Source: Streptomyces atratus
GTDB taxonomy: Bacteria > Actinomycetota > Actinomycetes > Streptomycetales > Streptomycetaceae
DNA: 64,000 nucleotides
Assembly (NCBI RefSeq): GCF_014648655.1
Contig: NZ_BMRN01000011.1
Location: forward strand, 1 to 64,000
Direction: 5' to 3'
The notes below the pieces were generated by a model, which was given only the letters and a program-made list of their open reading frames with translations, made no database searches and was not told the DNA's origin. Shown piece by piece: positions 8,779 through 18,002 of the stretch; the first letter of the stretch is position 1; each line of letters opens with the position of its first letter. The position numbers and the translations under genes were made by a program.

Positions 8779-10629
8779 TCAGCCGAGCCCGGACACGTCC
8801 CGCACCGCACCCCGGTCCGCGCTCGTCGCCATCGCCGCGTACGCGCGCAGCGCCGCCGAGACCTTGCGCTCGCGGTTCTTCGGCGCGTACACGCCGTTCA
8901 GCGCCTCACGGCGGGTGGTCAGCTCGGCCTCGGGAACGAGGAGCTCGATCGAGCGGTTCGGGATGTCGATCCTGATCCGGTCGCCGTCCTCGACCAGCGC
9001 GATCGTGCCGCCCGACGCCGCCTCCGGCGATGCGTGGCCGATCGACAGGCCCGACGTGCCCCCGGAGAAGCGACCGTCGGTGACGAGCGCACAGCTCTTG
9101 CCGAGGCCGCGGCCCTTCAGGAAGGAGGTGGGGTAGAGCATCTCCTGCATGCCGGGACCGCCGCGCGGACCCTCGTAACGGATGACGACGACGTCGCCCT
9201 CCTTGATCTCCTTGCGGAGGATCTTGTCGACGGCCTCGTCCTGCGACTCGCAGACGACCGCCGGGCCCTCGAAGGTCCAGATCGACTCGTCGACGCCCGC
9301 CGTCTTCACGACGCAGCCGTCCTCGGCGAGATTCCCCTTGAGGACCGCGAGGCCGCCGTCCTTGGAGTACGCGTGCTCCAGGTCGCGGATGCAGCCGCCC
9401 GCCGCGTCCAGGTCGAGGGTGTCCCAGCGCTCGGACTGCGAGAAGGCCGTCGCGGAACGCACGCATCCGGGGGCCGCGTGCCACAGCTCGACGGCCTCGG
9501 GGGACGGCGAGCCGCCCCGGACGTCCCAGTTCTTCAGCCACTCGCCGAGGGTGGCGGAGTGCACCGAGTGCACGTCCTCGTTGAGCAGACCGCCGCGGTA
9601 GAGCTCACCGAGGATGGCCGGGACGCCGCCCGCCCGGTGGACGTCCTCCATGTAGTAGGTGCCGCCGGGGGCCACGTTGGGCGCAACCTTCGACAGGCAG
9701 GGGACGCGGCGCGAGACCTCGTTGATGTCTTCGAGGTCGTAGGCGAGCTCGGCCTCCTGCGCCGCGGCGAGCAGGTGCAGGATCGTGTTGGTGGAGCCGC
9801 CCATGGCGATGTCCAGCGCCATCGCGTTGTCGAACGCGGCGCGGGTGCCGATGGAGCGCGGCAGGACCGTCGCATCGTCCTGCTCGTAGTAGCGCTTGGT
9901 GATCTCCACCACCGTGCGGCCGGCGTCCTCGTACAGCGCCTTGCGGGCGGTGTGTGTGGCGAGGACGGAGCCATTGCCGGGGAGGGAGAGACCGAGGACC
10001 TCGGTCAGGCAGTTCATCGAGTTGGCGGTGAACATGCCGGAACAGCTGCCGCAGGTGGGACAGGCGTTCTCCTCGATACGGAGGATGTCCTCGTCCGAGA
10101 CGTTCTCGTTGACGGCGTCGCTGATCGCGTTGATCAGATCGAGCTTGCGGACCGTGCCGTCGACGAGGGTGGCCTGGCCGGCCTCCATCGGGCCGCCGGA
10201 GACGAAGACCGTCGGGATGTTCATGCGCATCGCGGCCATCAGCATGCCGGGCGTGATCTTGTCGCAGTTGGAGATGCAGATCAGCGCGTCCGCGCAGTGC
10301 GCCTCGACCATGTACTCGACGGAGTCGGCGATCAGGTCGCGGGAGGGGAGCGAGTAGAGCATCCCGGCGTGGCCCATCGCGATGCCGTCGTCGACGGCGA
10401 TGGTGTTGAACTCGCGGGGGACGGCGCCTGCGGCCCTGATGGCGTCGGAGACGATCCTGCCCACCGGGGCGAGGTGGGTGTGGCCGGGGACGAACTCGGT
10501 GAAGGAGTTGGCGACAGCGATGATCGGCTTGCCGATGTCCTCGCTCGCTACGCCCGAGGCCCGCATAAGGGCGCGGGCGCCCGCCATGTTGCGGCCGTGG
10601 GTGACAGTGCGGGACCTCAGCTGCGGCAT
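8779..10629 (-). CDS. ilvD: Dihydroxy-acid dehydratase
   Basis: A 616-aa enzyme dehydrating dihydroxy-isovalerate and dihydroxy-methylvalerate in valine, isoleucine and leucine synthesis. The iron-sulfur ligands are visible in ICISNCDK and in CPTCGSCSGMFTANSMNC, and the C-terminal GRFSGGTSGLSIGHASPE signature is complete. Length matches the longer 616-residue family type. ATG 10629 gives the canonical MPQLRSRTVTHGRNMAGARAL start. It stands alone, convergent with the kinase, with a 259-bp upstream region that contains a dispersed repeat copy. Confidence 0.98.
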   Translation of the reverse strand: MPQLRSRTVTHGRNMAGARALMRASGVASEDIGKPIIAVANSFTEFVPGHTHLAPVGRIVSDAIRAAGAVPREFNTIAVDDGIAMGHAGMLYSLPSRDLIADSVEYMVEAHCADALICISNCDKITPGMLMAAMRMNIPTVFVSGGPMEAGQATLVDGTVRKLDLINAISDAVNENVSDEDILRIEENACPTCGSCSGMFTANSMNCLTEVLGLSLPGNGSVLATHTARKALYEDAGRTVVEITKRYYEQDDATVLPRSIGTRAAFDNAMALDIAMGGSTNTILHLLAAAQEAELAYDLEDINEVSRRVPCLSKVAPNVAPGGTYYMEDVHRAGGVPAILGELYRGGLLNEDVHSVHSATLGEWLKNWDVRGGSPSPEAVELWHAAPGCVRSATAFSQSERWDTLDLDAAGGCIRDLEHAYSKDGGLAVLKGNLAEDGCVVKTAGVDESIWTFEGPAVVCESQDEAVDKILRKEIKEGDVVVIRYEGPRGGPGMQEMLYPTSFLKGRGLGKSCALVTDGRFSGGTSGLSIGHASPEAASGGTIALVEDGDRIRIDIPNRSIELLVPEAELTTRREALNGVYAPKNRERKVSAALRAYAAMATSADRGAVRDVSGLG

Positions 10630-10804
10630 CGTCTCTCGCTCCTTCGACAGAAAAGACTGCTTCCGAGCCTACGCCTCCGGCTCCAAGATCTGGACACGGT
10701 GTCCGGTATGCGGGATGGGTTCTCGGTGGGTGGGCCGGGGAGATCGAGGGTGCGGTGGGGGTGCACGGCGAGTGGGACGCGGCGCGGGGCTGGTCCCCTT
10801 CCCG

Positions 10805-10857
10805 GAACCGGGGCTCCGCCCCGGACCCCGCTCCTCAAGCGCCGAAGGGGCTGGATG
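10805..10857. repeat. Dispersed Streptomyces palindromic repeat, copy 1
   Basis: A G/C-rich element of the form GGGGCTCCGCCCCGGACCCC, then GCTCCTCAAGCGCCG, then AAGGGGCTGGAT. The same word order occurs inverted at 48026-48072. From memory such elements are common in Streptomyces intergenic regions. It lies between ilvD and the TetR gene. Confidence 0.75.
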
Positions 10858-10888
10858 TCGCTGGGGGGTGGCCGACGAGGCTGAAGTG

Positions 10889-11530
10889 TCAGGGTTCCGT
10901 CAGGTAGCGCTGCAGTGTCGGTGCCACCATCTCGATGATCTTCTCCGGGGGCGCCGAAGCAAGTGGCTGCGCGCGGATGACATAGCGCAGCATCGCGATC
11001 CCGAGCATGTGCGAGGCAGCCAGTTCCGCGCGGAACGTCGCGTCCGGTACGTCCAGTGCCTCCGCGATGCGTTCCAGGAGGCGGCGCAGGACGAAGCCGC
11101 GGAGAATCTTCGCCGCCGCCTCGTGCGTGAGTGCGGACCGCATGATCGCCAGCAGGGGTGCCCTGGACGCCGGGTTCTCCCATACGGCGATGAAGTAGCG
11201 GGCCAGCCGCTCCCCCAAGCCGTCCGTGCCGCCGCCGAGGATGGCCGGGATCACCAGGGCCGGCTCGAAGGAGAGCTCGATGGCGGCCGCGAAGACCTCG
11301 TCCTTCGTACCGAAGTAGTGGTGCACGAGGGCGGAATCGACGCCTGCCGCCTTGGCGATGCCCCGGATCGACGTCTTGTCGTAGCCGCGCTCCGCGAACT
11401 CGGTGCGGGCCGCCTCCAGGATGCGGGTGCGGGCGTCGGGGCCGGTGGTCCCGGCCGTACGGGACGGGCGGCCGCGGCGTTTGGGGGCGGGACCGGCGGG
11501 ATCGGTGGGATCGGTGTGGCCACCGGTCAT
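10889..11530 (-). CDS. TetR-family transcriptional regulator
   Basis: A 213-aa regulator. After a basic, Pro-rich N-terminus, residues ~30-80 form the TetR helix-turn-helix (AARTEFAERGYDKTSIRGIA, then VDSALVHHYFGTKDEVF). The C-terminal ligand pocket is generic. Its start overlaps the stop of the upstream sugar-phosphate isomerase gene by four bases (11527-11530), so the two are co-translated. It may control that gene or a target elsewhere; no operator is evident beside it. Confidence 0.92.
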   Translation of the reverse strand: MTGGHTDPTDPAGPAPKRRGRPSRTAGTTGPDARTRILEAARTEFAERGYDKTSIRGIAKAAGVDSALVHHYFGTKDEVFAAAIELSFEPALVIPAILGGGTDGLGERLARYFIAVWENPASRAPLLAIMRSALTHEAAAKILRGFVLRRLLERIAEALDVPDATFRAELAASHMLGIAMLRYVIRAQPLASAPPEKIIEMVAPTLQRYLTEP

Positions 11531-12354
11531 GGGCGCGGCGCCTCGGCCGAGGACGACGCCAGGTGGAGCCGGGTGAAGGCCAGCGCCTCCGCCAGGTCGC
11601 CCTCGCGTTCGGCGGTGGACATGGCGCGGCGGGTGTTGACCTCGATGACGACATGGCCGTCGAAGCCGGTACGGGCCAGGTGTTCCAGGAGTTCGGCGCA
11701 GGGCTGGTCGCCGCGGCCGGGCACCAGGTGCTCGTCCTTGTTGGAACCCTTGCCGTCGGCGAGATGGATGTGGGCGAGCCGGTCGCCCATCCGGTCGACC
11801 ATCGCCATGCCGTCCGTGCGGGCCGTCGCGGTGTGCGACAGGTCCACGGTGAAGTGGCGGTAGTCGTCGTTGGTGACGTCCCAGTCGGGGGCGTACGCCA
11901 GCATCTCGCGGTCCCGGTAGCGCCAGGGGTACATGTTCTCGACGGCGAACCGCACATCCGTCTCGTCCGCCATGCGCCAGATCCCGGTGACGAAGTCACG
12001 CGCGTAGTTGCGCTGCCAACGGAACGGCGGGTGGACGACGACGGTCGTCGCCCCGAGCTTCTCAGCGGCGGCACGGGCACGCTGGAGCTTCACCCACGGA
12101 TCGGTGGACCAGACGCGCTGCGTGATCAGCAGGCAGGGCGCGTGGACGGCCAGGATCGGCACCTGGTGGTAGTCCGAGAGCCGCCGCAACGCCTCGACGT
12201 CCTGGCTGACGGGGTCGGTCCACACCATGATCTCGACACCGTCGTAACCAAGACGCGCGGCGATCTCGAAGGCCGTCGCCGTCGACTCCGGGTAGACGGA
12301 AGCCGTCGACAGGGCGACCTTCGCATCCGGGATGCGCACCACTGGTTCTGCCAC
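11527..12354 (-). CDS. Sugar phosphate isomerase/epimerase (xylose isomerase-like TIM barrel)
   Basis: A 275-aa TIM-barrel protein of the AP-endonuclease-2/IolE-like superfamily. Barrel strands and likely metal ligands are recognisable: GYDGVEIMVW, VVVHPPF, RFAVENMYPW, FTVDLSHTATA, LAHIHLADG and VVIEVNTR. These enzymes isomerise sugars or polyols using a divalent metal; the substrate is not clear. The gene is the first of a two-gene unit with the overlapping TetR gene. The upstream 108-bp gap to the phosphatase gene shows no strong terminator. Confidence 0.88.
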   Translation of the reverse strand: MAEPVVRIPDAKVALSTASVYPESTATAFEIAARLGYDGVEIMVWTDPVSQDVEALRRLSDYHQVPILAVHAPCLLITQRVWSTDPWVKLQRARAAAEKLGATTVVVHPPFRWQRNYARDFVTGIWRMADETDVRFAVENMYPWRYRDREMLAYAPDWDVTNDDYRHFTVDLSHTATARTDGMAMVDRMGDRLAHIHLADGKGSNKDEHLVPGRGDQPCAELLEHLARTGFDGHVVIEVNTRRAMSTAEREGDLAEALAFTRLHLASSSAEAPRP

Positions 12355-12462
12355 TGGGACAGCCTACGGGCAGTGTGACGCCGCGCCGAGAGACCCGGGC
12401 GGAAAGTGAGAAGGGCCATGGCGGGCTTCCGGCCACCCCGGCGGCGCTCAGCTCGGCGCGGC

Positions 12463-13404
12463 CTACTCCGTCGGCTCCGTCGGCATGTGGTCCAGACGGC
12501 GCAGGATGACGCCCTCGCGCAGCGCCCAGGGGCAGATCTCCAGCTCTTCGACCCCGAACAGATCCATGGCACCCTCCGCCACCAGCGCCCCGGCCAGCAG
12601 CTGCGCGGCCCGGCCCTCGGAGACCCCGGGCAGGGTGCCGCGCTGCTCGACCGTCATCGCGGCCAGCTTCGGCACCCACTCCTCCAGCGCCTTGCGGGTG
12701 AGGGCGCGCTGTACGTAGAGGCCGTCGGTGGAGCGTGCGGCGCCCGCGATCCTGGCGAGCTGCTTGAAGGTCTTGGAGGTGCCGACGACATGATCCGGGC
12801 GCCCGAGGCGGGTGAATTCCCCGACGCTCCGGGCGATCCTGGCCCGCACATGGCGGCGCAGCGCCTTCACCTGCGCCGGGTCCGGCGGATCGCCCGGCAG
12901 CCACCCGGCGGTGAGCCGGCCGGCCCCTAGCGGCAGCGACACCGCGGCGTCCGGCTCCTCGTCCATGCCGTACGCGATCTCCAGCGAGCCGCCCCCGATG
13001 TCCAGGACCAGCAGCCGCCCCGCCGACCAGCCGAACCAGCGGCGCGCGGCGAGGAAGGTGAGCCGGGCCTCCTCCGCACCGCTGAGGACGGCGAGGTCGA
13101 TGCCCGTCTCGTCCCGCACCCGGGCCATCACCTGGTCGGCGTTGCTCGCCTCCCGTACCGCGGATGTGGCGAACGGTAGAACGTCCTCGCACCCCTTGTC
13201 CTCGGCGGCCTGGAGCGCGTCGGTGATCGTCGCCACGAGCCGGTCCACACCGTCGGGGCCGATCGCGCCGTCCCCGTCGAGAAGTTCGGCCAGGCGCAGC
13301 TCCGCCTTGTGCGAGTGCGCGGGCAGCGGGCGGGCGCCGGGGTGCGCGTCCACCACCAACAGATGCACCGTGTTCGAACCCACGTCGAGGACTCCGAGTC
13401 TCAT
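12463..13404 (-). CDS. Ppx/GppA family phosphatase (exopolyphosphatase-like)
   Basis: A 313-aa member of the sugar kinase/Hsp70/actin ATPase fold. Phosphate-binding loops VLDVGSNTVHLLVVD (residues ~4-18) and LVLDIGGGSLEIAYG (~138-152) are present. The family hydrolyses inorganic polyphosphate and/or pppGpp. At 313 residues it lacks the C-terminal HD-like domain of E. coli Ppx/GppA, as is usual for actinobacterial short paralogues. ATG 13404 fits the family N-terminus (MRLGVLDVGS). It is divergent from the Cys-rich gene at 13445, with only 40 bp between the two starts. Confidence 0.92.
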   Translation of the reverse strand: MRLGVLDVGSNTVHLLVVDAHPGARPLPAHSHKAELRLAELLDGDGAIGPDGVDRLVATITDALQAAEDKGCEDVLPFATSAVREASNADQVMARVRDETGIDLAVLSGAEEARLTFLAARRWFGWSAGRLLVLDIGGGSLEIAYGMDEEPDAAVSLPLGAGRLTAGWLPGDPPDPAQVKALRRHVRARIARSVGEFTRLGRPDHVVGTSKTFKQLARIAGAARSTDGLYVQRALTRKALEEWVPKLAAMTVEQRGTLPGVSEGRAAQLLAGALVAEGAMDLFGVEELEICPWALREGVILRRLDHMPTEPTE

Positions 13405-13444
13405 ACCAGGAACGCTACCGGGGCCGCGGACTTACTCTTGGCGC

Positions 13445-14296
13445 GTGCCAAAGACGAAAAAGGCGAAGCCGGGCAAAATCACGAAGAAGCAGAAAACGAA
13501 GCAGGAGATGCAGCAGCAGGAAGCGAACGGGCCGAACCGGTCCGAAGACGAGGCGGGGATCGATTTCGCACGCGCCTGGGTCGAGTTCCCGGACCCCGCG
13601 GACGACGAACAGATCTTCCGCTGCGACCTGACCTGGTTGACGTCCAGGTGGACCTGCATCTTCGGCAGTGGCTGCCAGGGCATCCAGGCGGGGCGCGCGG
13701 ACGACGGATGCTGCACGCTCGGCGCGCACTTCTCGGACGAGGACGACGAGAAGCGGGTGGCGAGCCATGTCGCACGGCTGACCCCTGATCTGTGGCAGTT
13801 CCACGATGTCGGCACGGAGACGGGCTGGGTCGAGGTCGACGACGACGGGGAGCGCCAGACGCGGCGCTGGAAGGGTTCGTGCATCTTCCAGAACCGTCCC
13901 GGGTTCGCGGCCGGCGCGGGCTGCTCGCTGCACATCCTGGCGCTGCGGGAGGGCAAGGAGCCCCTGGAGACCAAGCCGGACGTCTGCTGGCAGCTGCCGA
14001 TCCGGCGTACGTACGACTGGATCGACCGGCCCGACGACACGCGTGTGCTCCAGGTCTCGATCGGCGAGTACGACCGCAGGGGCTGGGGTCCGGGCGGCCA
14101 CGATCTGCACTGGTGGTGCACATCGGCGACCTCGGCGCACGGGGCCGGGGAGCCGGTGTACGTGTCGTACCGCCCGGAACTCATCGAGCTGATGGGCAAG
14201 AAGGGGTACGACCGGCTGGTCGAGCTGTGCGAGGAGCGCCTGTCCTCGCTGCTGCCGATGGCGCCGCACCCGGCGGATCCGGTCGATCCGGCGTGA
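13445..14296 (+). CDS. Cys-rich conserved protein, possible metal-binding
   Basis: A 283-aa soluble protein with a GTG start chosen because the basic MPKTKKAKPGKITKK-type N-terminus follows it directly. Residues 1-35 are strongly Lys/Gln rich. The rest carries a conserved set of cysteines: RCDLTW, TCIFGSGCQG, DGCCTLGAHF, GSCIFQ, AGCSLH, DVCWQLP and WWCTS. The spacing recalls YkgJ/DUF3109-type zinc or iron-sulfur proteins, which I offer as a resemblance and not an assignment. No partner gene is obvious; the upstream neighbour is the divergent Ppx/GppA gene. Confidence 0.8.
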   Translation: MPKTKKAKPGKITKKQKTKQEMQQQEANGPNRSEDEAGIDFARAWVEFPDPADDEQIFRCDLTWLTSRWTCIFGSGCQGIQAGRADDGCCTLGAHFSDEDDEKRVASHVARLTPDLWQFHDVGTETGWVEVDDDGERQTRRWKGSCIFQNRPGFAAGAGCSLHILALREGKEPLETKPDVCWQLPIRRTYDWIDRPDDTRVLQVSIGEYDRRGWGPGGHDLHWWCTSATSAHGAGEPVYVSYRPELIELMGKKGYDRLVELCEERLSSLLPMAPHPADPVDPA

Positions 14297-14382
14297 CGGC
14301 GTGACGGCGTGACGGCTGAGGTGCCTTCCGGTGGCTCGGCCGGTCACGTCGCGCGGTCTGCCGCAGCCCCGGGCGGACTGTT

Positions 14383-16323
14383 TCAGCCCGTCCGTGCGGT
14401 GGTGCCCGTACCCGGCTCGGTCGGCGTCGTGGAGTCGGACGGGTTCGGGGACGGCGTCGGATCGGTCGGGGACGGGTTCGACGGTGACGGCGTGGGGTCC
14501 GTCGGGTGGGTCGGCTGTGTGGGATCCGGCGAGGACGCGGGCGGATCCGACGGTACGGACGGGCCCGAAGGGGTGGAGGGGTCGGCCGTACCCGGGTGGC
14601 CGGGGCCGCCGGGTGACGGTGCCGTCGCCCCGGATCCCCGTATCGCCACGACCGAACCGGAAGGGGCGAGGGCGATGCGTGCGCTCCAGGGAACGGTGGG
14701 TTGCCGCAGGTGGTCCACAAGGACGCGGATCGTGATGCTCGCGCCTGCGGCGAGCGTGCCCGAGGAACTGCTGAGGCGCAGCCAGGACGCAGCCGCGCGG
14801 GCCGACCAGGCGACGGGTGCGCCGCCCGAGGCGGTCAGGCGAATGAGCGTCGTGCCGCCGGACGAGCGGGCCTCGACGATGAGCCCGCCGACGCCGCCCC
14901 GCACCGGACCCGAGCTGATCACCTCGGCCGAGACGTCCGGGGTGCGGCCGTCCTCGAAGCGGGCACCGGGCTGGGGACGGGCATTGCCCGCGTTCTCGTA
15001 GTGGCCGTCCGGGGTGCCGTCGAGGTCGTGGCGGACGTCCGTCTCGGTCGCGGTGACCGAGGAGCCGTCGTGGCCCTCGCCGGTCTGCGGCGCGCCGCGG
15101 TAGGCCGTCCACAGCGCGATCACCGGGGCGGCGACGACCGTCGCCACCACCGTCGTCGTCACGACCCTGGCCCGCAGCCGGTCCCGGCGGGCGGCTTGGT
15201 CCTTCGGGTCCATGGGGAAGCCCGCCCGGTCGAAACGCGGGCCGGCGGACCGGTTCCGCTGGGCGTGGACCATCGCGACGTATGCGGAGGGCCGTGGCGC
15301 CTCCACGACCGTCAGCGCGGCGGCCGGGGTGACGGTCGCGCCCGGCCAGGGGCCCTCGGCGCCGGCCCGCTCGGCGGCCCGGCGGCAGCGGGGGCAGTCG
15401 TCGACATGGCGGACGAGTTCGCGGCGCAGGGTCGCGGAGAGCAGGACACGGTGGTCGCCGGTGAGCCGGGCGACGGTGGGGCAGTTGCCGCTCTCGACGA
15501 CGGCGAGGGCTGCACGCGTGCGTTCCACCTCGCAGGCCGCGGCGGCCAGGAGCTCGCGGGCGGTCGCCGGTTCGAGGCCCAGGACGGAGGCGACCGCGCG
15601 CGGGGCGAGGCGGTGGCGCACGGCGAGTTCGAGCGCTTCGCGCTGTTCGGGGGTGGTGCCTGCGGCCTCCGGCCAGGCCAGCTGAGCGAGTTCACGGCGG
15701 TGCGCCTCGGCGGCGGCTTCGGATTCGGGGGCGTTGCCCGCCGGGGCGCCGCCCGGCGTGAACGGGGCGGCCTCAGTGGCCTTCGCGGCGACGGCCAGGG
15801 ACATACGGCGGCCCGCGCGCGCCCCCTGGGTGGCCGTCCCGCCCGGCTGCTTTCCCGGAAGCCCTCCCCCCGCCCGCTTCGCCTCGCGCTTCGTCTCCTG
15901 CTCGGCCGACCGTCTTCCCGACAGCTTCCCGGCATTGTGGCGGTGCGCCTGACGGCCCTGTCTCTGCTCGGCGAGCTTGCGCAGACACGTCCATCTGGCC
16001 AGCGCATACAGCCAGGATTTACGTTCCTCCTCACCCGCCGGGCACCGGCCGTCCTGCCGTTCCGCGATCGCGAGCACACCGCCGAGCGCCTCGGTGGCGG
16101 CATCGTGGTCGCAGAGCACGGAAAGGCAGTAGGTGAACAGGCCATCGAGATGCGGCTCGTAACGTGCAGGCGGTCGCTGCGGCGAAGGCTGCGCCGAGGA
16201 GCTGGGCGCACGGCGCCGCGCCCGGTGTGCGCCGGTGGTGTGCGTGGGGGGCTCCAGCCTGCTGCTCGTCACCTGGCGACCGTAGGCAGCACAGAGCATG
16301 CCTTTAGCGCCCCTTCGGCACAT
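14383..16323 (-). CDS. Membrane-anchored sigma-like protein with zinc-finger and BACON domain
   Basis: A 646-aa multidomain protein. Residues ~55-125 resemble sigma region 2 (HLDGLFTYCLSVLCDHDAAT, then LYALARWTCLRKL). Residues ~222-272 resemble region 4 (TPEQREALELAVRH, VASVLGLEPATARELL). An anti-sigma-like zinc motif His-x3-Cys-x2-Cys (H306, C310, C313) follows. A membrane segment lies at ~388-407, a BACON/beta-sandwich domain at ~480-565 outside, and a Pro/Ser/Thr-rich tail of ~80 residues at the end. This resembles the C-terminally extended ECF groups of actinobacteria (ECF52/ECF53-like), with sigma and anti-sigma parts in one chain. The start is 16323 (GGAAGG five bases upstream) or 16299. 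It is divergent from radA. Confidence 0.78.
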   Translation of the reverse strand: MCRRGAKGMLCAAYGRQVTSSRLEPPTHTTGAHRARRRAPSSSAQPSPQRPPARYEPHLDGLFTYCLSVLCDHDAATEALGGVLAIAERQDGRCPAGEEERKSWLYALARWTCLRKLAEQRQGRQAHRHNAGKLSGRRSAEQETKREAKRAGGGLPGKQPGGTATQGARAGRRMSLAVAAKATEAAPFTPGGAPAGNAPESEAAAEAHRRELAQLAWPEAAGTTPEQREALELAVRHRLAPRAVASVLGLEPATARELLAAAACEVERTRAALAVVESGNCPTVARLTGDHRVLLSATLRRELVRHVDDCPRCRRAAERAGAEGPWPGATVTPAAALTVVEAPRPSAYVAMVHAQRNRSAGPRFDRAGFPMDPKDQAARRDRLRARVVTTTVVATVVAAPVIALWTAYRGAPQTGEGHDGSSVTATETDVRHDLDGTPDGHYENAGNARPQPGARFEDGRTPDVSAEVISSGPVRGGVGGLIVEARSSGGTTLIRLTASGGAPVAWSARAAASWLRLSSSSGTLAAGASITIRVLVDHLRQPTVPWSARIALAPSGSVVAIRGSGATAPSPGGPGHPGTADPSTPSGPSVPSDPPASSPDPTQPTHPTDPTPSPSNPSPTDPTPSPNPSDSTTPTEPGTGTTARTG

Positions 16324-16509
16324 TTAATCCTTCCGGGTGAACGTATCGCTCAAAAGAGGACAGGGATCCCTGCTCCAGGGGACGGAATCCCTGATTTCGC
16401 CGGACCGCCGGGCCGACCCGGGGGTCACTGGCGGGCGCGCGCCCGCGCCGGGCGGCGTCGGCGGACCGCGCCCGGCGGCATTGTCGGACCTCACCTATAC
16501 GGTTGCGCC

Positions 16510-17922
16510 ATGGCTGCCCGTACGAAATCCGCGAAGGACCGGCCGTCCTACCGCTGCACCGAATGCGGCTGGACGACCGCCAAATGGCTCGGCCGCTGCC
16601 CCGAATGCCAGGCGTGGGGGACGGTCGAGGAGTTCGGCGGCGCCCCCGCCGTACGCACCACCGCGGCCGGCCGGGTCAGCACCGCCGCGCTCCCCATCGG
16701 CCAGGTCGACAGCCGGCAGGCCACCGCCCGGTCGACCGGCGTCGGCGAGCTGGACCGCGTGCTCGGCGGCGGTCTCGTGCCGGGCGCCGTCGTGCTGCTC
16801 GCGGGCGAGCCGGGCGTCGGGAAGTCGACGCTGCTGCTGGACGTGGCCGCGAAGGCGGCGAGCGACGACCACCGCACGCTCTATGTCACCGCCGAGGAGT
16901 CCGCGAGCCAGGTCCGCCTGCGCGCCGACCGGATCCGGGCGATCAACGACCATCTGTATCTCGCCGCCGAGACCGACCTGTCCGCGGTCCTCGGCCATCT
17001 GGACGCCGTCAAGCCGTCGCTTCTCATCCTCGACTCCGTGCAGACGGTCGCCTCGCCCGAGATCGACGGGGCGCCCGGCGGCATGGCACAGGTCCGGGAG
17101 GTCGCCGGCGCCCTCATCCGGGCCTCCAAGGAACGCGGTATGTCCACGCTGCTGGTCGGCCATGTCACCAAGGACGGGGCGATCGCCGGGCCGCGGCTGC
17201 TGGAGCATCTCGTCGATGTGGTGCTGTCCTTCGAGGGCGACCGCCATGCCCGCCTGCGGCTCGTACGGGGCGTCAAGAACAGGTACGGCGCGACCGACGA
17301 GGTCGGCTGCTTCGAGCTGCACGACGAGGGCATCACCGGCCTCGCCGACCCGTCCGGGCTGTTCCTCACCCGCCGCGACGAACCCGTGCCCGGCACCTGC
17401 CTGACCGTCACTCTGGAGGGCAAGCGGCCGCTCGTCGCCGAGGTGCAGGCGCTGACGGTCGATTCCCAGATCCCTTCGCCCCGGCGCACCACCTCGGGTC
17501 TGGAGACGTCCCGGGTGTCGATGATGCTGGCCGTTCTGGAGCAGCGCGGCCGGATCAGCTCGCTCGGCAAGCGGGACATCTACAGCGCGACGGTCGGCGG
17601 TGTGAAGCTCTCCGAGCCCGCCGCGGACCTCGCGGTCGCGCTGGCGCTGGCCAGTGCCGCGAGTGACACACCACTCCCCAAGAACCTGGTGGCGATCGGC
17701 GAAGTAGGCCTCGCGGGCGAGGTCAGAAGGGTTACGGGAGTCCAGCGCAGGCTGGCCGAGGCGTACCGTCTGGGCTTCACGCACGCGCTGGTTCCGACCG
17801 ACCCGGGGAAGGTCCCGGCCGGTATGAAGGTCACAGAAGTCGCCAACATGGGTGATGCACTGAGAGTGCTCCCGCGCCGGTCTCGCGCACAGGCCCCGCA
17901 GGAGGAGAACGCGCGCCGGTAG
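16510..17922 (+). CDS. radA: DNA repair protein RadA
   Basis: A 470-aa RecA-like ATPase that helps process recombination intermediates and branch migration. The N-terminal four-Cys zinc finger (YRCTECGW, GRCPECQAW), Walker A GEPGVGKSTLL (~residues 102-112), the RadA-specific KNRYGATDEVG motif and the C-terminal Lon-protease-like domain (KNLVAIGEVGLAGEVR) are all present. ATG 16510 starts directly before the basic MAARTKSAKDRPS leader. It is followed by disA 80 bp downstream, a classic pairing in Gram-positive bacteria. Confidence 0.97.
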   Translation: MAARTKSAKDRPSYRCTECGWTTAKWLGRCPECQAWGTVEEFGGAPAVRTTAAGRVSTAALPIGQVDSRQATARSTGVGELDRVLGGGLVPGAVVLLAGEPGVGKSTLLLDVAAKAASDDHRTLYVTAEESASQVRLRADRIRAINDHLYLAAETDLSAVLGHLDAVKPSLLILDSVQTVASPEIDGAPGGMAQVREVAGALIRASKERGMSTLLVGHVTKDGAIAGPRLLEHLVDVVLSFEGDRHARLRLVRGVKNRYGATDEVGCFELHDEGITGLADPSGLFLTRRDEPVPGTCLTVTLEGKRPLVAEVQALTVDSQIPSPRRTTSGLETSRVSMMLAVLEQRGRISSLGKRDIYSATVGGVKLSEPAADLAVALALASAASDTPLPKNLVAIGEVGLAGEVRRVTGVQRRLAEAYRLGFTHALVPTDPGKVPAGMKVTEVANMGDALRVLPRRSRAQAPQEENARR

Positions 17923-18002
17923 ACTTTGCCCTGGTCTCGCCCGTCCGTACGAACGGTACGAGGGACGTAAGGGCACCGCAAACCTGTGACCGGAGGAGTG
18001 CA

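Noticed and set aside
14701..16509. Long N-terminal extension of the radA frame
   Set aside because: It lies opposite the sigma-like gene and has no recognisable domain; RadA homologues start at the position equivalent to 16510.
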